Shown: in pieces, positions 48,671 through 58,418 of the stretch | Layout of the letters: each line of letters begins with the position of its first letter | Numbering within the stretch: the stretch's first letter is position 1 | Assembly (NCBI GenBank): GCA_028868535.1 | Contig: JAGWUH010000002.1 | Location: forward strand, 62,001 to 126,000 | DNA length: 64,000 bases | Reading direction: 5' to 3' | DNA from: Sphingomonadales bacterium | GTDB taxonomy: Bacteria > Pseudomonadota > Alphaproteobacteria > Sphingomonadales > Sphingomonadaceae | Program-made: the position numbers and the translations under genes | Notes under the pieces: generated by a model | The model's input: the letters and a program-made list of their open reading frames with translations, nothing else | Told to the model about the DNA's origin: nothing | The model's database searches: none

Positions 48671-49611
48671 CACGCCACCCCCGCGATCACGCGCGCGACG
48701 AGGTCGGGATCGAACGGCCGCAGGTCGTCGAGCGTCTCGCCGACGCCGATCGCGTGGATCGGCAGGCCGTACTGCTCGGCCGCCGCCACCAGCACGCCGC
48801 CGCGCGCGGTTCCATCCAGCTTGGTCATGACCAGCCCGGTAACGCCGGCCACCTCGCGGAAGATCTCGATCTGCGACAGGGCGTTCTGGCCGTTGGTCGC
48901 GTCGAGCACCAGCACGACGTCATGCGGCGCCTCCGGGTTCAGCCGCCCCAGCACCCGCCGGATCTTGGCCAGCTCGTCCATAAGCTCGCGCTTGTTCTGC
49001 AAGCGGCCGGCGGTGTCGACGATCAGCGCGTCGGTCCCCCGCTCCGTCGCCGCCTTGACCGCGTCGAACACGATCGACGCCGGATCGCCACCTTCCGGCC
49101 CCTTGACGATCGGCACCCCCAGCCGGTCCGCCCAGACGCCGAGCTGGCCGATCGCCGCCGCGCGGAAGGTGTCGCCCGCCGCCAGCATCACCGCATAGTC
49201 CTGCTCCTGGAACAGGTGCGCCAGCTTGGCGATCGTCGTCGTCTTGCCCGATCCGTTGACGCCGATCACCAGGACCACGTGCGGCCGCGGAAACGCCGTT
49301 ACCTCCAGCGGCTTCGCCACCGGCCGCAGGATCGCCGCGATCTCGCGCGCCACCGCCAGCTTGATCGATTGCGGATCGGCCCCGCGCTCGAAGCGCTCGT
49401 CGGCCAGCCGGTCGCGGATGCGCGCGGCGGCGCGCGGCCCCAGGTCGGACAGGATCAGTGCATCCTCGAGCTCGTCGAGCTGGTCGAGCGTGAGCTTCGT
49501 CGCGCCGGTGAACGCCGCCAGGTTGAGGTTCTCGCCCAGTCGCTCGCTGGTGCGGGCAAAACCGCCGAACAGCCGCTGCGCCCAGCTCCGCTTCTCGCCG
49601 CCGTCGCTCAT
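48670..49611 (-). CDS. ftsY: signal recognition particle receptor FtsY
   Basis: 313 aa SRP GTPase. The N domain (LTLDQLDELEDALILSDLG) is followed by the G domain with GVNGSGKTTTIAKLA (G1), GDTFRAAAIGQL, VDTAGRLQNKRELMDEL (G3), and VMTKLDGTARGG (G4), GVGETLDDLRPF (G5). The acidic A domain is nearly absent, as in most alphaproteobacteria. It docks ribosome-SRP complexes at the membrane; the SRP RNA is at 13.9 kb. ATGA overlap with mtaB. Confidence 0.96.
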   Translation of the reverse strand: MSDGGEKRSWAQRLFGGFARTSERLGENLNLAAFTGATKLTLDQLDELEDALILSDLGPRAAARIRDRLADERFERGADPQSIKLAVAREIAAILRPVAKPLEVTAFPRPHVVLVIGVNGSGKTTTIAKLAHLFQEQDYAVMLAAGDTFRAAAIGQLGVWADRLGVPIVKGPEGGDPASIVFDAVKAATERGTDALIVDTAGRLQNKRELMDELAKIRRVLGRLNPEAPHDVVLVLDATNGQNALSQIEIFREVAGVTGLVMTKLDGTARGGVLVAAAEQYGLPIHAIGVGETLDDLRPFDPDLVARVIAGVA

Positions 49612-50783
49612 GCCAGCAACCCCGCCTCGAGCTTTCCCGGAACCACCGTCACCACGTCACCTGCCCTGCTGGCGGCGGGCAAGCGCACCCGCGCGAAGTT
49701 TTCCGCATGCCCGGTCCCGTCGCGCTCGGCCAGCACCTTTTGCGGCACGCCGATCAGCGATTGCAACCAGGCCAGACGCTCGCGCGCCACTTCCGCGCGC
49801 AGCTCGGCCGCGCGGGCGCGGATCACCGCCCGCTCCACCTGCGGCATCCGCGCCGCCGGCGTGCGGCCGCGCGCCGAGAACGGAAACACGTGCCCGTGGA
49901 CGATCCCCAGCGCCCTGACCGCCGCGAGGTTGGCGGCGTGGGCCTCGTCATCCTCGGTCGGAAACCCGGCGATCAGGTCGGCGCCGACGGCGATGTCCGG
50001 CCGCCGCGCCTTCAACCCGGCCACCAGCGCCATCGCGTCCGCCGGTGCATGCCGCCGCTTCATCCGCTTCAGCATCAGCGCGTCGCCATGCTGCAGCGAC
50101 AGGTGCAACTGCGGCATGACCCGCGGCTCGCCCCCGAGCAGCTCGACCAGTTCCGCTTCGACTTCCGCCGGATCGAGCGAGGAAAGCCGCAGCCGGGGCA
50201 GGGCAGGGACGGCGTCGAGGATCGCGCGAACCAGCGCCCCCAGTCGCGGCGTTCCCGGCAGGTCGCTGCCCCATGCGGTCAGGTCCACCGCAGTCAGCAC
50301 CACCTCGCGCACGCCGGCGTCGACCGCGCGCGCGATTTCCGCCGTCACCTCGGCGACAGGCCGCGACCGGCTCGGCCCGCGCCCCTCGGGGATCACGCAG
50401 AACGTGCAGGCATGGTCACAACCGGTCTGCACTGCGACGAACGCCCGCGTGTGCCGCGCGGGCCTCGGCGCCGGCGGGCCGGCGGCGACGTTCCAGGCCC
50501 GCGGATCGAGCTTCGCGCCATTGGCGATGAACCCGTCGATCTCGGCCATTTCCGCCAGCGCCCGCCGGTCGGTTTCGGCCGCGCAGCCGGTCACCAGCAG
50601 CCGCGCATCGGGCCGCGCCCGCCGCGCCTTGCGGATCGCCGCGCGCGTCTCGCGCAGCGCCGCGCCGGTCACCGCGCAGGAATTGACCACGACGAGATCG
50701 CGCTCGTCCCGCAACAGCGCCCGCAGGCTCTCGCTCTCCGAGAGGTTCAGGCGGCACCCCAGCGAAATCACCTCGACGCTCAC
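49608..50783 (-). CDS. mtaB: tRNA t6A37 methylthiotransferase MtaB
   Basis: 391 aa from GTG 50783 (GTGA overlap with dapF). The N-terminal UPF0004 domain carries cysteines in SLGCRLN, VVNSCAVTG and LVTGCAAE. The radical SAM cluster is GCDHACTFC (CX3CX2C). A C-terminal TRAM-like segment (RVRLPAASRAGDVVTVV) ends it. Two Fe-S clusters are expected; the enzyme makes ms2t6A37 in tRNAs reading ANN codons. Confidence 0.92.
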   Translation of the reverse strand: MSVEVISLGCRLNLSESESLRALLRDERDLVVVNSCAVTGAALRETRAAIRKARRARPDARLLVTGCAAETDRRALAEMAEIDGFIANGAKLDPRAWNVAAGPPAPRPARHTRAFVAVQTGCDHACTFCVIPEGRGPSRSRPVAEVTAEIARAVDAGVREVVLTAVDLTAWGSDLPGTPRLGALVRAILDAVPALPRLRLSSLDPAEVEAELVELLGGEPRVMPQLHLSLQHGDALMLKRMKRRHAPADAMALVAGLKARRPDIAVGADLIAGFPTEDDEAHAANLAAVRALGIVHGHVFPFSARGRTPAARMPQVERAVIRARAAELRAEVARERLAWLQSLIGVPQKVLAERDGTGHAENFARVRLPAASRAGDVVTVVPGKLEAGLLA

Positions 50784-51592
50784 GCCGCGTAGTCCGCGCT
50801 CTCGAAACTGCCGCGGAAGCTTTCGCTGGCGGGGCCGGCCATGACGATCACCCCGTCCTCGCGCCAGGTGATGCGCAAGTCGCCGCCGGGCAGGCTCACC
50901 GTCACCGCGCGATCGCACAGCCCGCGCCGCATCGCCGCCACCGCCGTCGCGCAGGCGCCGGTGCCGCAGGCGAGCGTCAGCCCGGCGCCGCGCTCCCACA
51001 CGCGCAGCCGGATCGCATCGCGCGCGGTCACGCTGGCGACGTTGACGTTGACGCGCTCGGGAAACAGCGGATCGGTCTCGATCAGCGGCCCCAGCCGGTC
51101 CAGTTCGACCGCATCGCAATCGGCGACGAAGAACACCGCGTGCGGATTGCCGACATTGACCGCCACCGGGTTCTCCAGCGCCTCCCAGCCCACCGGCATC
51201 GCCAGCGTGTCCATCGCCCAGGCCAGCGGGATCGCGTCCCAGTCGAAGCGCGGCCGGCCCATCTCCACCGCGATGCCCCGGCCGTCCGGCGCGGAATCGA
51301 GGATTCCCGCCAGCGTCTCGATCCGCGCCGCGCGGCCCAGCAGCAGCCCCACCGCCCGCGTGGCATTGCCGCAGGCGGCGACTTCGCTGCCATCCTGGTT
51401 GAAGATGCGCATGGCAACGTCGGCCCGCGCCGACGGGCCGATCACGATCAGCTGGTCGCAACCGATTCCGGTGTGCCGGTCGGCCAGCGCGCGCGCCAGC
51501 GCGGCATCGATCGCCGGCAGCGGCTGTTCGCGGCCGTCGAGCACGACGAAATCGTTGCCCAACCCGTGCATCTTGACGAAGGAAACGCGCAT
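50780..51592 (-). CDS. dapF: diaminopimelate epimerase
   Basis: 270 aa. FVKMHGLGNDFVVLDGR is the N-terminus. The two catalytic cysteines are in EVAACGNATRAV and LACGTGACATAV, in the symmetric two-domain fold. IFNQDGSEV and NVGNPHAVFFV are conserved. It converts LL- to meso-diaminopimelate for lysine and peptidoglycan. First gene of the dapF-mtaB-ftsY-ispZ operon. Confidence 0.96.
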   Translation of the reverse strand: MRVSFVKMHGLGNDFVVLDGREQPLPAIDAALARALADRHTGIGCDQLIVIGPSARADVAMRIFNQDGSEVAACGNATRAVGLLLGRAARIETLAGILDSAPDGRGIAVEMGRPRFDWDAIPLAWAMDTLAMPVGWEALENPVAVNVGNPHAVFFVADCDAVELDRLGPLIETDPLFPERVNVNVASVTARDAIRLRVWERGAGLTLACGTGACATAVAAMRRGLCDRAVTVSLPGGDLRITWREDGVIVMAGPASESFRGSFESADYAA

Positions 51593-51647
51593 CCGCGCGC
51601 TCTAGTAGCCCGCGCGCGCCAGGTCCAGCCCGCCGCCGCTGTTGCCG

Positions 51648-53372
51648 TCAGGCCGCCGCCGTGGCGTCGCCCCGGTCGCGATTCTCGCCCCGATTCTCGC
51701 CGCGCGTCTCGCCGTCGGGAGAAGGGGGCGGGGCAGGGGCCGCCGGCGCCGCCATCAGGTCGCGCTGCGCCAGCATCGCGTTCACCATGTCGGCCGGCAC
51801 CGGCCGTCCGTAGAGATAGCCCTGGCCCTTGAAGTTGCCGATCTTCTGCAGCTTCTCCAGCACCTCGCGGCTCTCGATCCCCTCGGCGGTGATCGGCAGG
51901 CCGAACCCTTCGCCCAGTGACTTGATGGTGTGGACGATCGTCTCGCTCTCGGCGTCATTGGCCATCGTCGTGATGAAGCTGCGATCGATCTTGATGCGGT
52001 CGAACGGCAGTGACTTCAGCTGCGACAGCGAGGAATAGCCGGTGCCGAAATCGTCGAGGCTGATGCCGATGCCCTGGTTCTTCAGGCTGGTGATCAGCGT
52101 GTGCACGCCCGAGATGTTCTGGTGCAGGCAGGTCTCGGTAATCTCGATGTCGAGCCGGCTGGGCGGGAAGTTGGCTTCGACCAGCAGCTTCAGCAGCTTC
52201 TGCGCGAACCACGGGTCGCGCAGCTGGATCGGCGAGATGTTGACCGACAGCGTCAATTGCGGCGCCCACTCGCGGGCATCGCGCAGCGCCTGCGCGATCA
52301 CCTGCTCGGACAGCTCGCCGATCAGCCCGATTTCCTCAGCGATCGGGATGAACACCTCCGGCCCGACCAGCCCGAGCTGCGGCGAGTTCCACCGCGCCAG
52401 CATCTCGAACCCGGTGAGCTCGCCGGTGCGCAGGTCGATCTGCTGCTCGTAGTAGGGCACGAACTCGCCTTGCGTGATGCCCCGCCGAAGCGCGCTTTCC
52501 AGCTCGCTGCGATAGCGGATCTCGCTCTCCATCGTGCCTTCGAACCACAAGTGCCGGTTCCGGCCGTTCTTCTTGGCCTGGTACATGGCAATGTCCGCCA
52601 TGTGCAGCAGCGTGGCGGCGTCGATCGGCCCGTGGTTGAGCTGGTTGCGGCAGTCGCTGCGGGTCAACCCCAGCGAGACGGTCACCTGCCCGCGGAACTC
52701 GCCGACGCGCACCGGTGCGGACACGGCACGGATGATGCGCTCGGCCAGCCCGTCGACGATCTCCGGGCGATGCGGGTCGATCGAGACCACGCAGGCGAAC
52801 TCGTCGCCGCCCAGCCGCGCCAGCAGCGATCCGGCCGGCAGCACCTCGCCGATCCGCCGCGCGCACTCGACCAGCAACTGGTCGCCGACGGCGTGGCCGT
52901 TGAAATCGTTGATCTGCTTGAAGTTGTCGAGGTCGATCATGATGAAGGTGGTGACCTCGCCCCGCGCCTGCGCCTCGGCGATCAGGCGGTCGGTCAGCGG
53001 GCCGATCGAGCGCCGGTTCAGGCACCCGGTCAGGGCGTCGGTCTCGGCCAGCAGCCGGGCCTGCTCCTCGGCCAGGCGATGCTCGCGCACCTCGCGCGAA
53101 AGCTGCTCGTGCCGGCGCCATCCCAGGATCAGCAGCGCGATGTTCAGCAACAGCGCGTTGGTCAGCAGCCGGTCCGGCCCCATGCCCAGCCCGGCGGCGG
53201 AGGCGACGATCCCGCCCAGCACCGTGCCGCCGTTGCCGACGAACAGGATCGTCGCCGCCGCGGTGACGCCCAGCAGCAACAGGTCGCGCTCGCCATGACG
53301 GCCGCGCACCTTCCCGGCGAGCGCGCGCGCCGTCCGGTCGGGTCTGGGCTTGTCGATGCCGGCCACGTCCAA
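51648..53372 (-). CDS. GGDEF-EAL dual-domain c-di-GMP protein
   Basis: 574 aa. Two N-terminal membrane segments (about 30-80) and a short helical linker precede the GGDEF domain (about 113-275) with LARLGGDEFACVV intact. There is no RxxD inhibitory site five residues upstream. The EAL domain (about 290-545) has EML in place of EAL (GFEMLARW), with metal and catalytic motifs SVNISPIQL, DIEITET, DDFGTGYSSL, KIDRSFI and TAEGIE all present. The tail is Pro/Ala-rich then ends in a GENRGENRDRG repeat. Sensory input appears to be the membrane segments; no PAS is seen. Confidence 0.92.
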   Translation of the reverse strand: MDVAGIDKPRPDRTARALAGKVRGRHGERDLLLLGVTAAATILFVGNGGTVLGGIVASAAGLGMGPDRLLTNALLLNIALLILGWRRHEQLSREVREHRLAEEQARLLAETDALTGCLNRRSIGPLTDRLIAEAQARGEVTTFIMIDLDNFKQINDFNGHAVGDQLLVECARRIGEVLPAGSLLARLGGDEFACVVSIDPHRPEIVDGLAERIIRAVSAPVRVGEFRGQVTVSLGLTRSDCRNQLNHGPIDAATLLHMADIAMYQAKKNGRNRHLWFEGTMESEIRYRSELESALRRGITQGEFVPYYEQQIDLRTGELTGFEMLARWNSPQLGLVGPEVFIPIAEEIGLIGELSEQVIAQALRDAREWAPQLTLSVNISPIQLRDPWFAQKLLKLLVEANFPPSRLDIEITETCLHQNISGVHTLITSLKNQGIGISLDDFGTGYSSLSQLKSLPFDRIKIDRSFITTMANDAESETIVHTIKSLGEGFGLPITAEGIESREVLEKLQKIGNFKGQGYLYGRPVPADMVNAMLAQRDLMAAPAAPAPPPSPDGETRGENRGENRDRGDATAAA

Positions 53373-53523
53373 ATCCTTCGTTGCACCAGCCTGCAGGTCT
53401 AGAGGGATGTCGTGAAAGTCGGGTTAATTGCGGACGAAGCCTGCCGTCCCCGCGCCTGCGCGCCCGTTTTCCGCGGGTTTCCGCCACGAATCACGGGTCG
53501 TGCAACATTCGTGCATTGCCCGC

Positions 53524-53552
53524 TTGCCACCTGCGGAAACCCTCTCTATAGG
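53524..53552 (+). promoter_or_regulatory. tRNA-Pro promoter
   Basis: TTGCCA (53524-53529), 17 bp, TATAGG (53547-53552), followed by CGCGCTCCTG. The 221-bp gap before tRNA-Pro holds nothing else I can recognise. Confidence 0.6.
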
Positions 53553-53593
53553 CGCGCTCCTGCCCCGCGCACCACTTCGGTGGGGCGCCCGGT

Positions 53594-53670
53594 CGGGGAG
53601 TAGCTCAGCCTGGTAGAGCACTGTCTTCGGGAGGCAGGGGCCGGAGGTTCGAATCCTCTCTCCCCGACCA
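53594..53670 (+). tRNA. tRNA-Pro (CGG)
   Basis: Acceptor CGGGGAG pairs with CTCCCCG. Anticodon stem CTGTC/GGCAG with loop TTCGGGA gives CGG. D and T arms are normal (GCTC...GAGC; GGAGG-TTCGAAT-CCTCT with one G-U). Encoded CCA at 53668-53670. Confidence 0.96.
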
Positions 53671-53759
53671 ACTTCGCTTGATCGCGCCCGCGGCGCGGTT
53701 ATGGCATCGCAGATCGGTCCGGCGCATCGCGCGCCGGCCGATGATCCCGGGAGGGGGCG

Positions 53760-56273
53760 ATGCCACATCATTCGGTCGATCCGGTGGAAAACCACGCCTT
53801 CTGGCGCGTGCTGCCGTCCGCGTCCTCCACGGACGAGGGGCTAACCGCGGCCGAAGCTGCGCTCCGGCTCGCCACGGACGGGCCCAACCGCATCGAGGAA
53901 CCGGCCGCGCGCGGCCTCGTCGTGCGCGTGCTGCGCCGGCTCGCCGATCCGCTCGTGCTGATCCTGATCGCCGCCGCCGCCGTGTCGGGCGCCACCGGCG
54001 ATACCGCCAGCCTCGTCATCATCCTCGTCATCGTCGCGTTCTCGGTCGGGCTCGACGTCGTCCAGGAACACGGCGCCGAGCGCGCGGCCGAGGCGCTGCG
54101 CCGCTCGATCGCGCTGCGCGTCACCGTGCTGCGCGATGGCCGACCGGTGCAGCTTCCCGCCGAACAGGTCGTGCGCGGAGACGTCTGCCGCCTCGCCCCG
54201 GGCAACCTCGTGCCCGCGGATGGCATCGTCCTCGCAAGCCGGGGCGCCCGCGTCGACGAATCGATTCTCACCGGGGAGCCCTGGCCGGCGGAGAAGCGGC
54301 CCGGCCCCAGCAACGCCGAATCTCTCGCCGACGCCTTCGATGCGCTGTTCGCCGGCACCGCGATGGTTTCGGGGGAGGCGACGATGCTCGTCGCCGCCAC
54401 CGGCCGCGCCACCTGCCTCGGCGGCATCTCCGCCGATCTCGCCCATGACGAGCCGCCCCCGGCGTTCGAGCGCGGCTTGCGCCGGCTCGGCCTGCTGATC
54501 GTGCGGCTGACGCTGGCGCTGGTGCTGCTGGTGCTGCTCGCGCAGTTCCTCCACCATCGCCCGGCGCTCGATGCGCTGATGTTCGCCGCCGCGCTCGCGG
54601 TCGGCCTCACGCCCGAGCTGCTGCCGATGGTCACCACCGTCACGCTGACGCGCGGCGCGGTGCGGATGGCGCGGCGCAAGGTCATCGTCAAGCGGCTGGC
54701 GGCGATCCACGACCTCGGCGCGATGGACGTCTTGTGCACCGACAAGACCGGCACGCTCACCGCCGCGCGCATCGCGCTCACCGCCACGCTCGCGCCGGAC
54801 GGTGCCGAAAGCGCCGCCGTCCGCGAACTCGCGGCGGTCAACAGCCACTATGCCAGCGGCGTCGGCAACCCGCTTGACGAGGCGATCCTCGCCGCCGCGC
54901 CCGACCTTTCCGGCTGGACCCGCGTCGCCGACCTGCCGTTCGATTTCGAGCGCCGCCGCAGCGCCGTGCTCGCCGAGCGCGACGGGGAACGCCTGCTGAT
55001 CGTCAAGGGCGCGCCCGAGGACGTGCTGGCGCTGTGCACCGACCTCGACGATGCCGCCCGCGCCCGCGCCACCGCGCTGGTCGAGGCGCACGCCGCCGCC
55101 GGCGAACGCCTGCTCGCCGTCGCCACCCGCGTCATGCCCGGCGTTACCGCCGTCTCCCATGCCGACGAGGCCGGTCTCGCGCTTGCCGGCTTCGCCTGCT
55201 TCCTCGATCCGCCCAAGCCGTCCGCCGCCGCCGCGATCGCGCGCCTCCACGGCCTCGGCGTCCGCGTGAAGATCGTCTCGGGCGATGCCGCCCCGGTGGT
55301 CAGCCACCTCGTCGCGTCGCTCGGCATCCCCGCGCAGGGCCTGCTGACCGGCGCCGAGATCGAGCGCATGAACGATCGCACGCTGCGCGCCGCGGTCGCC
55401 CGCCACGATCTCTACGCCCGCGTCTCGCCCGACCAGAAGCTGCGCGTGATCCACGCGCTGTCGCGCGCCGGCCATACCGTCGGCTTCATGGGCGACGGCA
55501 TCAACGACGCCCCGGCGATCCACGCCGCCGATGCCGGGCTCTCGGTCGATACCGCCACCGACGTCGCCCGCGCCGCGGCGGACCTGATCCTGCTCGACAA
55601 CGATCTCGGCGTCGTCGCCGACGGCGTCGAGGAAGGCCGGCGGACGTATGCCAACATCATGAAATACGTGCGCATGGGCACCAGCTCGAACTTCGGCAAC
55701 ATGCTGTCGATGGCGGTCGCCTCGCTGGTCGTGCCGTTCCTGCCGATGACCGGGGTGCAGATCCTGCTCAACAACCTGCTCTACGATCTCTCGCAGACCG
55801 GCATCCCGTTCGATGCCGTCGATGCCGAGGACCTCGCCGCCCCGCGCAACTGGAGCATAGCCGCGATCGAGCGCTTCACCGCGGTGATGGGCCCGTTGTC
55901 GTCGCTGTTCGATCTCGCCACCTTCGCGCTGCTGCTGCTGGTGTTCCACGCGGGCGTGGGGGAGTTCCGCACCGCCTGGTTCGTCGAATCGATGCTGACC
56001 CAGTTGCTGGTGATCTTCGTCATCCGCACCCGCGGCCGCCCCTGGCGCAGCCGCGCCAACCGCACCCTCGTCGCCACCTGCCTCGGCGCGCTGGCGGCGG
56101 CGCTGCTCGCCGCGTTCGGCCCCTGGCGCGCCCTGTTCGGCTTCGCCCCGCTGCCCGGCCACCTACTGGGCCTCGTCGCACTGCTCGCCGCCGCCTACCT
56201 GCTGCTGGCCGAACTGCTCAAGCGTCTGGCAATGCGCGAAAACACGCTTGCCCGTCGCCGCCGCGCTGCCTAG
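53760..56273 (+). CDS. cation-transporting P-type ATPase, MgtA/B-like
   Basis: 837 aa. The actuator domain has DESILTGEPWPAEK. The phosphorylation site is CTDKTGTLT with Asp328. The nucleotide-binding motif is KGAPEDVL, and the hinge is MGDGINDAPAIHAADAGLSV. Membrane segment 4 has the LTPELLPMVTT variant and segment 6 NNLLYDLSQTGIPFD, both characteristic of the Mg2+-importing MgtA/MgtB type rather than heavy-metal pumps. It is slightly shorter than E. coli MgtA (898). No Mg2+ riboswitch was recognised upstream. Confidence 0.88.
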   Translation: MPHHSVDPVENHAFWRVLPSASSTDEGLTAAEAALRLATDGPNRIEEPAARGLVVRVLRRLADPLVLILIAAAAVSGATGDTASLVIILVIVAFSVGLDVVQEHGAERAAEALRRSIALRVTVLRDGRPVQLPAEQVVRGDVCRLAPGNLVPADGIVLASRGARVDESILTGEPWPAEKRPGPSNAESLADAFDALFAGTAMVSGEATMLVAATGRATCLGGISADLAHDEPPPAFERGLRRLGLLIVRLTLALVLLVLLAQFLHHRPALDALMFAAALAVGLTPELLPMVTTVTLTRGAVRMARRKVIVKRLAAIHDLGAMDVLCTDKTGTLTAARIALTATLAPDGAESAAVRELAAVNSHYASGVGNPLDEAILAAAPDLSGWTRVADLPFDFERRRSAVLAERDGERLLIVKGAPEDVLALCTDLDDAARARATALVEAHAAAGERLLAVATRVMPGVTAVSHADEAGLALAGFACFLDPPKPSAAAAIARLHGLGVRVKIVSGDAAPVVSHLVASLGIPAQGLLTGAEIERMNDRTLRAAVARHDLYARVSPDQKLRVIHALSRAGHTVGFMGDGINDAPAIHAADAGLSVDTATDVARAAADLILLDNDLGVVADGVEEGRRTYANIMKYVRMGTSSNFGNMLSMAVASLVVPFLPMTGVQILLNNLLYDLSQTGIPFDAVDAEDLAAPRNWSIAAIERFTAVMGPLSSLFDLATFALLLLVFHAGVGEFRTAWFVESMLTQLLVIFVIRTRGRPWRSRANRTLVATCLGALAAALLAAFGPWRALFGFAPLPGHLLGLVALLAAAYLLLAELLKRLAMRENTLARRRRAA

Positions 56274-56283
56274 CCTCCGGGCC

Positions 56284-58398
56284 ATGTCCCTGCCGAAACC
56301 GGCGCTCGCCGTCGCCCTGCTGCTCGCCACCCCCGCCGCCGCGCAGCCCTACCGCGCCACCATCGTCCGCGACGAATGGGGCATCGCCCACATCACCGGC
56401 CGCACCGATGCCGACGCCGTGTTCGGCATGATCACCGCGCAGGCCGAGGACGATTTCCCCCGCATCGAGGACAACTACCTGACCAGCCTCGGTCGCAAGG
56501 CCGAAGCCGAAGGGGAGGGGGCGCTGTGGCAGGACCTGCGCCAGCGCCTATGGGTCGATCCTGCCCGGCTGCGCGCCGATTACGCGCGCAGCCCGCGCTG
56601 GCTGCGCGCGCTGATGGACGCCTGGGCCGCCGGCCTCAATCACTACCTCGCCACGCACCCGCAGGTCCGCCCCCGCGTCCTCACCCGCTTCGAACCGTGG
56701 ATGGCGCTCAGCTTCACCGAAGGCAGCATCGGCGGCGACATCGAAGGCGTCCCGCTCGCCCCCATCGCCGCGTTCTATGGCAACCAGAAGATCGCCGCCG
56801 CCGACACCGCCCTGCACGATCCCACCGGCTCGAACGGCATCGCCATCGCCCCCGCGCACAGCACCAGCGGCCACGCGCTGCTGCTGATCAACCCGCACAC
56901 CAGCTTCTTCTTCCGCTCCGAGCTGCAGATGACCAGCGGGCAGGGGCTCAATGCCTATGGCGCCGTCACCTGGGGCCAATTCTTCATCTACCAGGGCTTC
57001 AACGCCCATGCCGGCTGGATGCACACCTCGAGCGGCATCGACAACGTCGACCAGTTCGCCGAAACCATCGTCCAGCGCAGCGGTCGCTCGTACTATGCCC
57101 GCCACCTCGGCCGCCTAGAGCCCGTCCGCGAACGGCGCCTGACCCTGCGCTATCGCGACGCCAATGGCACCTTGTCGAGCCGCACCTTCACCACCTACGC
57201 CACCCGCCACGGCCCGATCGTCGCCGCCGCCAACGGCAAATGGATCGCGCAGGCGCTGATGAACCGCCCGCTCGCCGCGCTCCGGCAAAGCTACCTGCGC
57301 ACCAAGGCCCACGATCTCGCGCAGTTCATGAAAGTGGCGAACCTCAAGGCCAACAGCTCGAACAACACCCTGTTCGCCGACAGCAAGGGCGAGATCGCCT
57401 ACCTCCACCCGCAGTTCGTCCCCGTCCGCGATGACCGGCTCGACTGGCGCGCCCCGGTCGATGGCGAGACCGCCGACTGGCACGGCCTCCACGCCCTCGC
57501 CACATTGCCACAGGCGATCAACCCCCGGTCCGGCTGGGCCTACAACACCAACAACGCCCCCTGGACCGCCGCCGGCGCCGATTCGCCAAGGGCCGATGCC
57601 TTCCCCCGCTACATGGATCAGATCGGCGCCAACCCGCGCGGCCCCCATGCCGAGCGCCTGCTCGCCGACACCCCGCGCTTCTCGCTCGATGGCCTGATCA
57701 CCGCCGCCTACGACCCCTGGCTCCCCGAATTCGATCGCCTGATCCCCCGGCTCGCCGCCGCGCACGCCCGCCACCCCGATCCCGCCCGCGACGCCGCCGT
57801 GGCGCTGCTCGTGCAGTGGGACCGGCGCTGGTCGCTCGATTCCACCGCCACCACGCTCGCGGTGTTCTGGGGCGATGCCATGCTCGCCCGCGGCAAGGCG
57901 GAGATCGCCGCCGGTCGCCAGACCCGCTGGCAATGGCTCGATGTCGCCGGCGACGACGTCCGCCTCGCCGCGCTCGACGAGGCGCTGGCCCGCCTCCGGG
58001 CCGATTTCGGCCGCTGGCAGGTGCCCTGGGGCGAGGTCAACCGCTACCAGCGCAACGACGCTGCCATCGGCCAGCGCTTCGACGATGCGAAGCCGTCTAC
58101 GCCGATCCCGTTCACCGCCTCGACCTGGGGCAGCCTCGCCGCGTTCGGCGCCGAGCGCGCCCCGGGCACGAAGCGATACTACGGCACGCGCGGCAACAGC
58201 TTCGTCGCCGCGGTGGAATTCGGCCCCCGCGTCCACGCCCGCGCCGTCTCGATCGGCGGCGAGAGCGGCGATCCCGCCAGCCCACACTTCGCCGACCAGG
58301 TCGCCCGCTACGCAGCCGGGGACCTGCGCGAGGTTCATTTCCACCCCGACGAAATCGCCGCCCACGCCCGCTCGCGCGAAACCGTGACGAACCGCTGA
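56284..58398 (+). CDS. penicillin acylase family (Ntn hydrolase) protein
   Basis: 704 aa from ATG 56284 with a signal peptide (LALAVALLLATPAAAQ-type) for the periplasm. It is an N-terminal nucleophile hydrolase made as a precursor. The new N-terminus after autocleavage should be Ser183 in DPTGSNGIAIAP (the usual motif is SNxW; here SNGI). HSTSGHALLLINPH follows. The alpha chain is about 150 residues and the beta chain about 520. Members cleave beta-lactam side chains or acyl-homoserine lactones; which one is not decidable here. thyA starts 20 bp downstream. Confidence 0.85.
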   Translation: MSLPKPALAVALLLATPAAAQPYRATIVRDEWGIAHITGRTDADAVFGMITAQAEDDFPRIEDNYLTSLGRKAEAEGEGALWQDLRQRLWVDPARLRADYARSPRWLRALMDAWAAGLNHYLATHPQVRPRVLTRFEPWMALSFTEGSIGGDIEGVPLAPIAAFYGNQKIAAADTALHDPTGSNGIAIAPAHSTSGHALLLINPHTSFFFRSELQMTSGQGLNAYGAVTWGQFFIYQGFNAHAGWMHTSSGIDNVDQFAETIVQRSGRSYYARHLGRLEPVRERRLTLRYRDANGTLSSRTFTTYATRHGPIVAAANGKWIAQALMNRPLAALRQSYLRTKAHDLAQFMKVANLKANSSNNTLFADSKGEIAYLHPQFVPVRDDRLDWRAPVDGETADWHGLHALATLPQAINPRSGWAYNTNNAPWTAAGADSPRADAFPRYMDQIGANPRGPHAERLLADTPRFSLDGLITAAYDPWLPEFDRLIPRLAAAHARHPDPARDAAVALLVQWDRRWSLDSTATTLAVFWGDAMLARGKAEIAAGRQTRWQWLDVAGDDVRLAALDEALARLRADFGRWQVPWGEVNRYQRNDAAIGQRFDDAKPSTPIPFTASTWGSLAAFGAERAPGTKRYYGTRGNSFVAAVEFGPRVHARAVSIGGESGDPASPHFADQVARYAAGDLREVHFHPDEIAAHARSRETVTNR

Positions 58399-58418
58399 CA
58401 AGGCGCTACTCCCCGCGC

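Noticed and set aside
51690..51735. Short tandem repeat (ATTCTCGCC type) at the 3' end of the GGDEF-EAL gene
   Set aside because: Only about two units, in frame and encoding GENRGENR; it is not a CRISPR or a larger repeat array.
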